Made by a program: the position numbers and the translations under genes. The notes below the pieces were generated by a model. It ran no database searches. It worked only from the letters and a program-made list of their open reading frames with translations, and was not told the DNA's origin. A stretch of DNA of 64,000 nt, taken from Chitinophaga cymbidii. Its GTDB lineage: Bacteria > Bacteroidota > Bacteroidia > Chitinophagales > Chitinophagaceae. The first letter of the stretch is position 1. Each line of letters begins with the position of its first letter. Shown here piece by piece: positions 61,187-64,000 of the stretch. The stretch lies in assembly GCF_007992715.1 (NCBI RefSeq), contig NZ_BKAU01000006.1, positions 248,001-312,000 of the forward strand. Reading direction: 5' to 3'.

Positions 61187-64000
61187 ATGCAATTCTCTAC
61201 GGGATTCAGGTTCACCGATCTGTTCTTCGGAAAAATCCGGGGTGGATATATTTCCTCCGCCGCCCGGTTCATCACGCCTTATGCATCCGTGATGCTGCTC
61301 TTCTTTTATATCGCACCGGCCGCTGCTATGGCGGCCGGGCATACACCTCCCGCGGACGCACGTTCTTTCGTGGTGTCGGGCCTCGTCACCAACGAAAAGG
61401 ACGAAGCCCTGCCCGGTGCTTCGGTCCGTATCAAAGGCACCTCCAAAGGCGTTACCACCGACGCGAACGGCAAGTTCATGATCGAAGTGCAGCGCGAGGA
61501 AGATTCCCTGGTATTCAGCTTCCTCAGCTACTACAGCACCACCATCAAAGTAGGCGGCCAAAGGAATATCACCGTCAGGCTCATGCCGGATGAAGAAAGC
61601 CAGAAGCTGAATGAAATACAGATCGTGGGGTACGGCACGCAGAAAAAGATCGCCAACGTAGGCGCCGTATCTTCTGTTTCCGCCCGCGAGATACAGAAGT
61701 ACTCCACGCCATCGCTGACCAACGCCATCGGCGGAAAGCTCGCCGGTATCATTACCCGGCAAACTTCCGGCGAACCGGGGTATGACGCGGCCAAAGTATT
61801 TATCCGCGGCCTCGTATCCCAGAGCGGCACCAACAAGCCGTTGATCATCGTAGACGGCGTGGAACGCGAACTACAGGACTACTGGACCACCATGAACATC
61901 CAGGAAATTGAAAGCTTCACCGTACTGAAAGACGCGGCCTCCACCGCGGTATACGGCAACAGGGGCGCGAACGGCGTGATCATGATCACCACCCGCAGAG
62001 GCGTGGTAGGCAAGCCCAATATTACCTTCCGCACAGAAGCCGCCATGGTAGTGCCGATGCGTATTGAAGACAATATCGACGGATATGAATACGCCCTGCT
62101 GCATAACGAAGCGCTGGAAAACGTGGGAGAAGCGCCCAAGTTCTCGGCCGAAGAAATACAGAAATACAAAGACGGCTCCGATCCCTACATGTATCCCAAC
62201 GTGAACTGGTACGATGTGGTGCTGAAGAAAAGGACCCGCCAGATGATGAATAACCTGGGCGTATCCGGCGGTACGGAAACGGTAAAGTATTACCTCAACC
62301 TCGGCTATACCATCCAGGAAGGTATTTACAACGAAGATCCCGCCAACACCTACAAGACCAACGCCGCGCTGAAACGCTATAATTTCAGATCGAATGTGGA
62401 CGTGAAGCTGAGCAAAAGGTTCTCGCTCGCGCTCGGCCTCTCCGGCATCATCTCCAACACCAACTTCCCCGGCACGGACGCCGGCAGGATATTGATGGGC
62501 CTGAAGCTCACGGCGCCGAACACCTATCCCGTTAAAAATCCCAATGGCAGCCAGCCCGGCGCTTTCGGCGACCTCCTGCTGAATCCTTATGCGCTGACCA
62601 CACAGACCGGCTATACGAAACAGTTCTATAACACGCTGGTGAGTAACCTTTCCGCCAAATGGGACCTTTCATATGTAACACCGGGATTGTCCGCCCGCGG
62701 GCTCGTGGCCTTCGACGTGGTAGACATCACCCAGAACATCCGCCGGAAAACACCGGCCACGTATTCTTATTCCAAAGACCCGGTGACCGGCGCGGAAACC
62801 TACAAGCAATGGGCCACCGAATCACCGCTGGGCTTCTATAACCTGAATGAAACTTACAGAACAATGTACGCACAGGCCGGCATCGACTACGACCGCTCCT
62901 TTGGCAACCACCATGTTACCGGCATGCTCACGGGAGAAAGAAGGGAGTTCACCAACGTCAACGCCGGCAACTCCATCGCCAACCTGCCGGAACGCCGACA
63001 GGGCCTCATCAGCCGCCTGACTTACAACTACGATTACCGGTACCTGCTCCAGCTGAGCGCCGGATACAACGGCTCGGAGAACTTCCCGAAAGGCAAGCGG
63101 TACGGATTGTTCCCCGCCATCGGCGCCGGCTGGATCATTTCCAATGAAGCCTTCTGGAACAAGAACACCTTCAGCCTGCTGAAACTGAGAGGCAACTACG
63201 GGATCGTGGGGAACGACAGGATCGGCGGCGCGCGCTTCCTCTACCTGAGCACTTACAACAAATCCGCCACCGGCTACGTGTTCGGGAGGGACCAGAACGT
63301 CAATCCCGGCGGCAAAAGCGAAGCCCGCATCGGGAACCCGGACGTGACCTGGGAAACGGCCTATAAAACAGATCTCGGCTTCGACCTGGAAATGTTCAAC
63401 GGAAAATTCACGCTGTCGTCCACCGTGTTCCACGAACGCAGGGAAGGGCAGCTGCTGGAACGCAGGACCATCCCCATTTACGCGGGCTATCCCGGCGGCA
63501 CCGTGCCCTTCGGCAACGTAGGGGTCACCGAAAACAAAGGGATCGAAGCCAACATACAGGTCAGGAATACCACCAAAAGCGGCTTCTACTATTCCTTCAC
63601 CGTCAACTTTACTTACGCTAAAAACAAGATCATCGAAAATGATGCGCCGCCCGCGCTGTATCCTTACCAGGACCTCCGGGGCTATCCCATCGGCTCCAAC
63701 CTCGGCTACAAGGCGCTCGGCTTCTTCCAGGACCAGGAGGACATCGACAAAAGCCCCTCTCAAACAGCATTGCAGGCGATCATTCGTCCCGGTGACATCA
63801 AATATGAAGACATTAACCAGGACGGCAAGATCACTTCGGCGGACCGCACCGTCATTGGCACTTACGGCTCCGAACCGCAGATCATGTACGGCTTCGGCGC
63901 CACCGCCGCCTGGAAAGGATTTGATGCTACCATCTTTTTCACCGGAGCGGCCAACAGGGACTTCTTCTTCACGCAGGGCTGGACGGCATGGGCTTTCTCC
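61187..64000 (+). CDS. SusC-family TonB-dependent transporter, 5' part (runs off window)
   Basis: An open frame of 938 codons runs from ATG 61187 to the last base. The N-terminus has an unusually long cytoplasmic lead (about 28 residues) before a hydrophobic signal segment ending 'APAAAMAA'. It has no STN domain. A carboxypeptidase-regulatory-like domain (about 65-135) and the SusC signature 'IVGYGTQKKIANVGAVSSVS' follow, then plug ('VFIRGLVSQ', 'VYGNRGANGVIMITTRRG') and barrel. Lack of STN fits control by the LacI regulator just upstream instead of ECF/FecR. The SusD partner and enzymes should lie beyond the window. Confidence 0.93.
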   Translation, partial: MQFSTGFRFTDLFFGKIRGGYISSAARFITPYASVMLLFFYIAPAAAMAAGHTPPADARSFVVSGLVTNEKDEALPGASVRIKGTSKGVTTDANGKFMIEVQREEDSLVFSFLSYYSTTIKVGGQRNITVRLMPDEESQKLNEIQIVGYGTQKKIANVGAVSSVSAREIQKYSTPSLTNAIGGKLAGIITRQTSGEPGYDAAKVFIRGLVSQSGTNKPLIIVDGVERELQDYWTTMNIQEIESFTVLKDAASTAVYGNRGANGVIMITTRRGVVGKPNITFRTEAAMVVPMRIEDNIDGYEYALLHNEALENVGEAPKFSAEEIQKYKDGSDPYMYPNVNWYDVVLKKRTRQMMNNLGVSGGTETVKYYLNLGYTIQEGIYNEDPANTYKTNAALKRYNFRSNVDVKLSKRFSLALGLSGIISNTNFPGTDAGRILMGLKLTAPNTYPVKNPNGSQPGAFGDLLLNPYALTTQTGYTKQFYNTLVSNLSAKWDLSYVTPGLSARGLVAFDVVDITQNIRRKTPATYSYSKDPVTGAETYKQWATESPLGFYNLNETYRTMYAQAGIDYDRSFGNHHVTGMLTGERREFTNVNAGNSIANLPERRQGLISRLTYNYDYRYLLQLSAGYNGSENFPKGKRYGLFPAIGAGWIISNEAFWNKNTFSLLKLRGNYGIVGNDRIGGARFLYLSTYNKSATGYVFGRDQNVNPGGKSEARIGNPDVTWETAYKTDLGFDLEMFNGKFTLSSTVFHERREGQLLERRTIPIYAGYPGGTVPFGNVGVTENKGIEANIQVRNTTKSGFYYSFTVNFTYAKNKIIENDAPPALYPYQDLRGYPIGSNLGYKALGFFQDQEDIDKSPSQTALQAIIRPGDIKYEDINQDGKITSADRTVIGTYGSEPQIMYGFGATAAWKGFDATIFFTGAANRDFFFTQGWTAWAFS

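Noticed and set aside
1-64000. Search for CRISPR arrays, tRNAs, rRNA, insertion sequences, integrases and attachment sites.
   Set aside because: No regularly spaced repeats, transposase or integrase reading frames, or tRNA-like cloverleafs were seen by eye; a tool such as tRNAscan or a repeat finder could still find a weak case.

Overview
The window reads as chromosomal DNA of a soil or plant-associated Bacteroidota bacterium, most likely a Chitinophagaceae member close to Chitinophaga. The reasons are the SusC/SusD pairs with ECF sigma/FecR control, DUF4369-TlpA thioredoxins, AT-rich promoters of the type TTTG-N19-TAnnTTTG, near absence of Shine-Dalgarno sequences, and a moderately high GC content. 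No rRNA, tRNA, insertion sequence, phage or CRISPR array was seen. Gene density is high and no gene-free gap exceeds 300 bases.

Layout. 1-3.0 kb: the 3' part of a TonB-dependent receptor, a secreted molybdopterin-oxidoreductase-fold protein and an esterase lipoprotein. 3.0-8.4 kb: an unknown secreted protein, a bestrophin channel, a UspA-like protein, an OmpR-type two-component system and a serine hydrolase. 8.5-10.3 kb: a two-gene cassette of unknown function whose second gene (59 aa) has a perfect Shine-Dalgarno, then a TPR lipoprotein. 10.4-19.8 kb: a complete polysaccharide utilisation locus, ECF sigma - FecR - SusC(STN) - SusD - SusE - GH76 alpha-1,6-mannanase, probably for fungal or yeast mannan. 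20.0-24.8 kb: leuC-leuD-(2-isopropylmalate or citramalate synthase)-leuB. 24.8-30.1 kb: a membrane adenylate-cyclase-type protein, an unknown lipoprotein, a stand-alone FtsX/MacB-type permease and a two-domain VOC protein. 30.1-34.2 kb (minus strand): acyltransferase, SDR, DUF1761 protein, AraC regulator and phosphosulfolactate synthase. 34.3-35.6 kb: an ArsR - DUF6428 - ArsC set with two copies of one operator-like sequence. 35.8-37.4 kb: a PhyH dioxygenase and an SGNH hydrolase.

37.4-48.1 kb (minus strand): a second sigma/FecR/SusC(STN)/SusD locus. Its downstream genes are not sugar enzymes but an M43-like lipoprotein that has lost the zinc site, plus two tandem TlpA thioredoxins. This is the most unusual locus and looks aimed at a polypeptide or thiol/disulfide substrate. 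48.3-54.7 kb (minus strand): tetR-tolC-adaptor-RND efflux operon. 54.8-59.0 kb: a beta-helix protein, then a Tat-exported small subunit with a GMC flavoprotein that resembles FAD-dependent glucoside or glucose dehydrogenases. 59.1-64.0 kb: an unknown membrane protein, a LacI regulator with a TTG start, and the start of a third SusC that runs off the window. A matching palindromic operator lies in front of lacI and in front of this susC.

The working picture is a glycan and polymer degrader. Two nutrient-import loci use trans-envelope signalling (SusC STN domain to FecR to ECF sigma), a third is under a LacI repressor, and ordinary biosynthesis, efflux and arsenate-resistance genes lie between them. 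All functions are assigned from sequence motifs read by eye; no database search was run.
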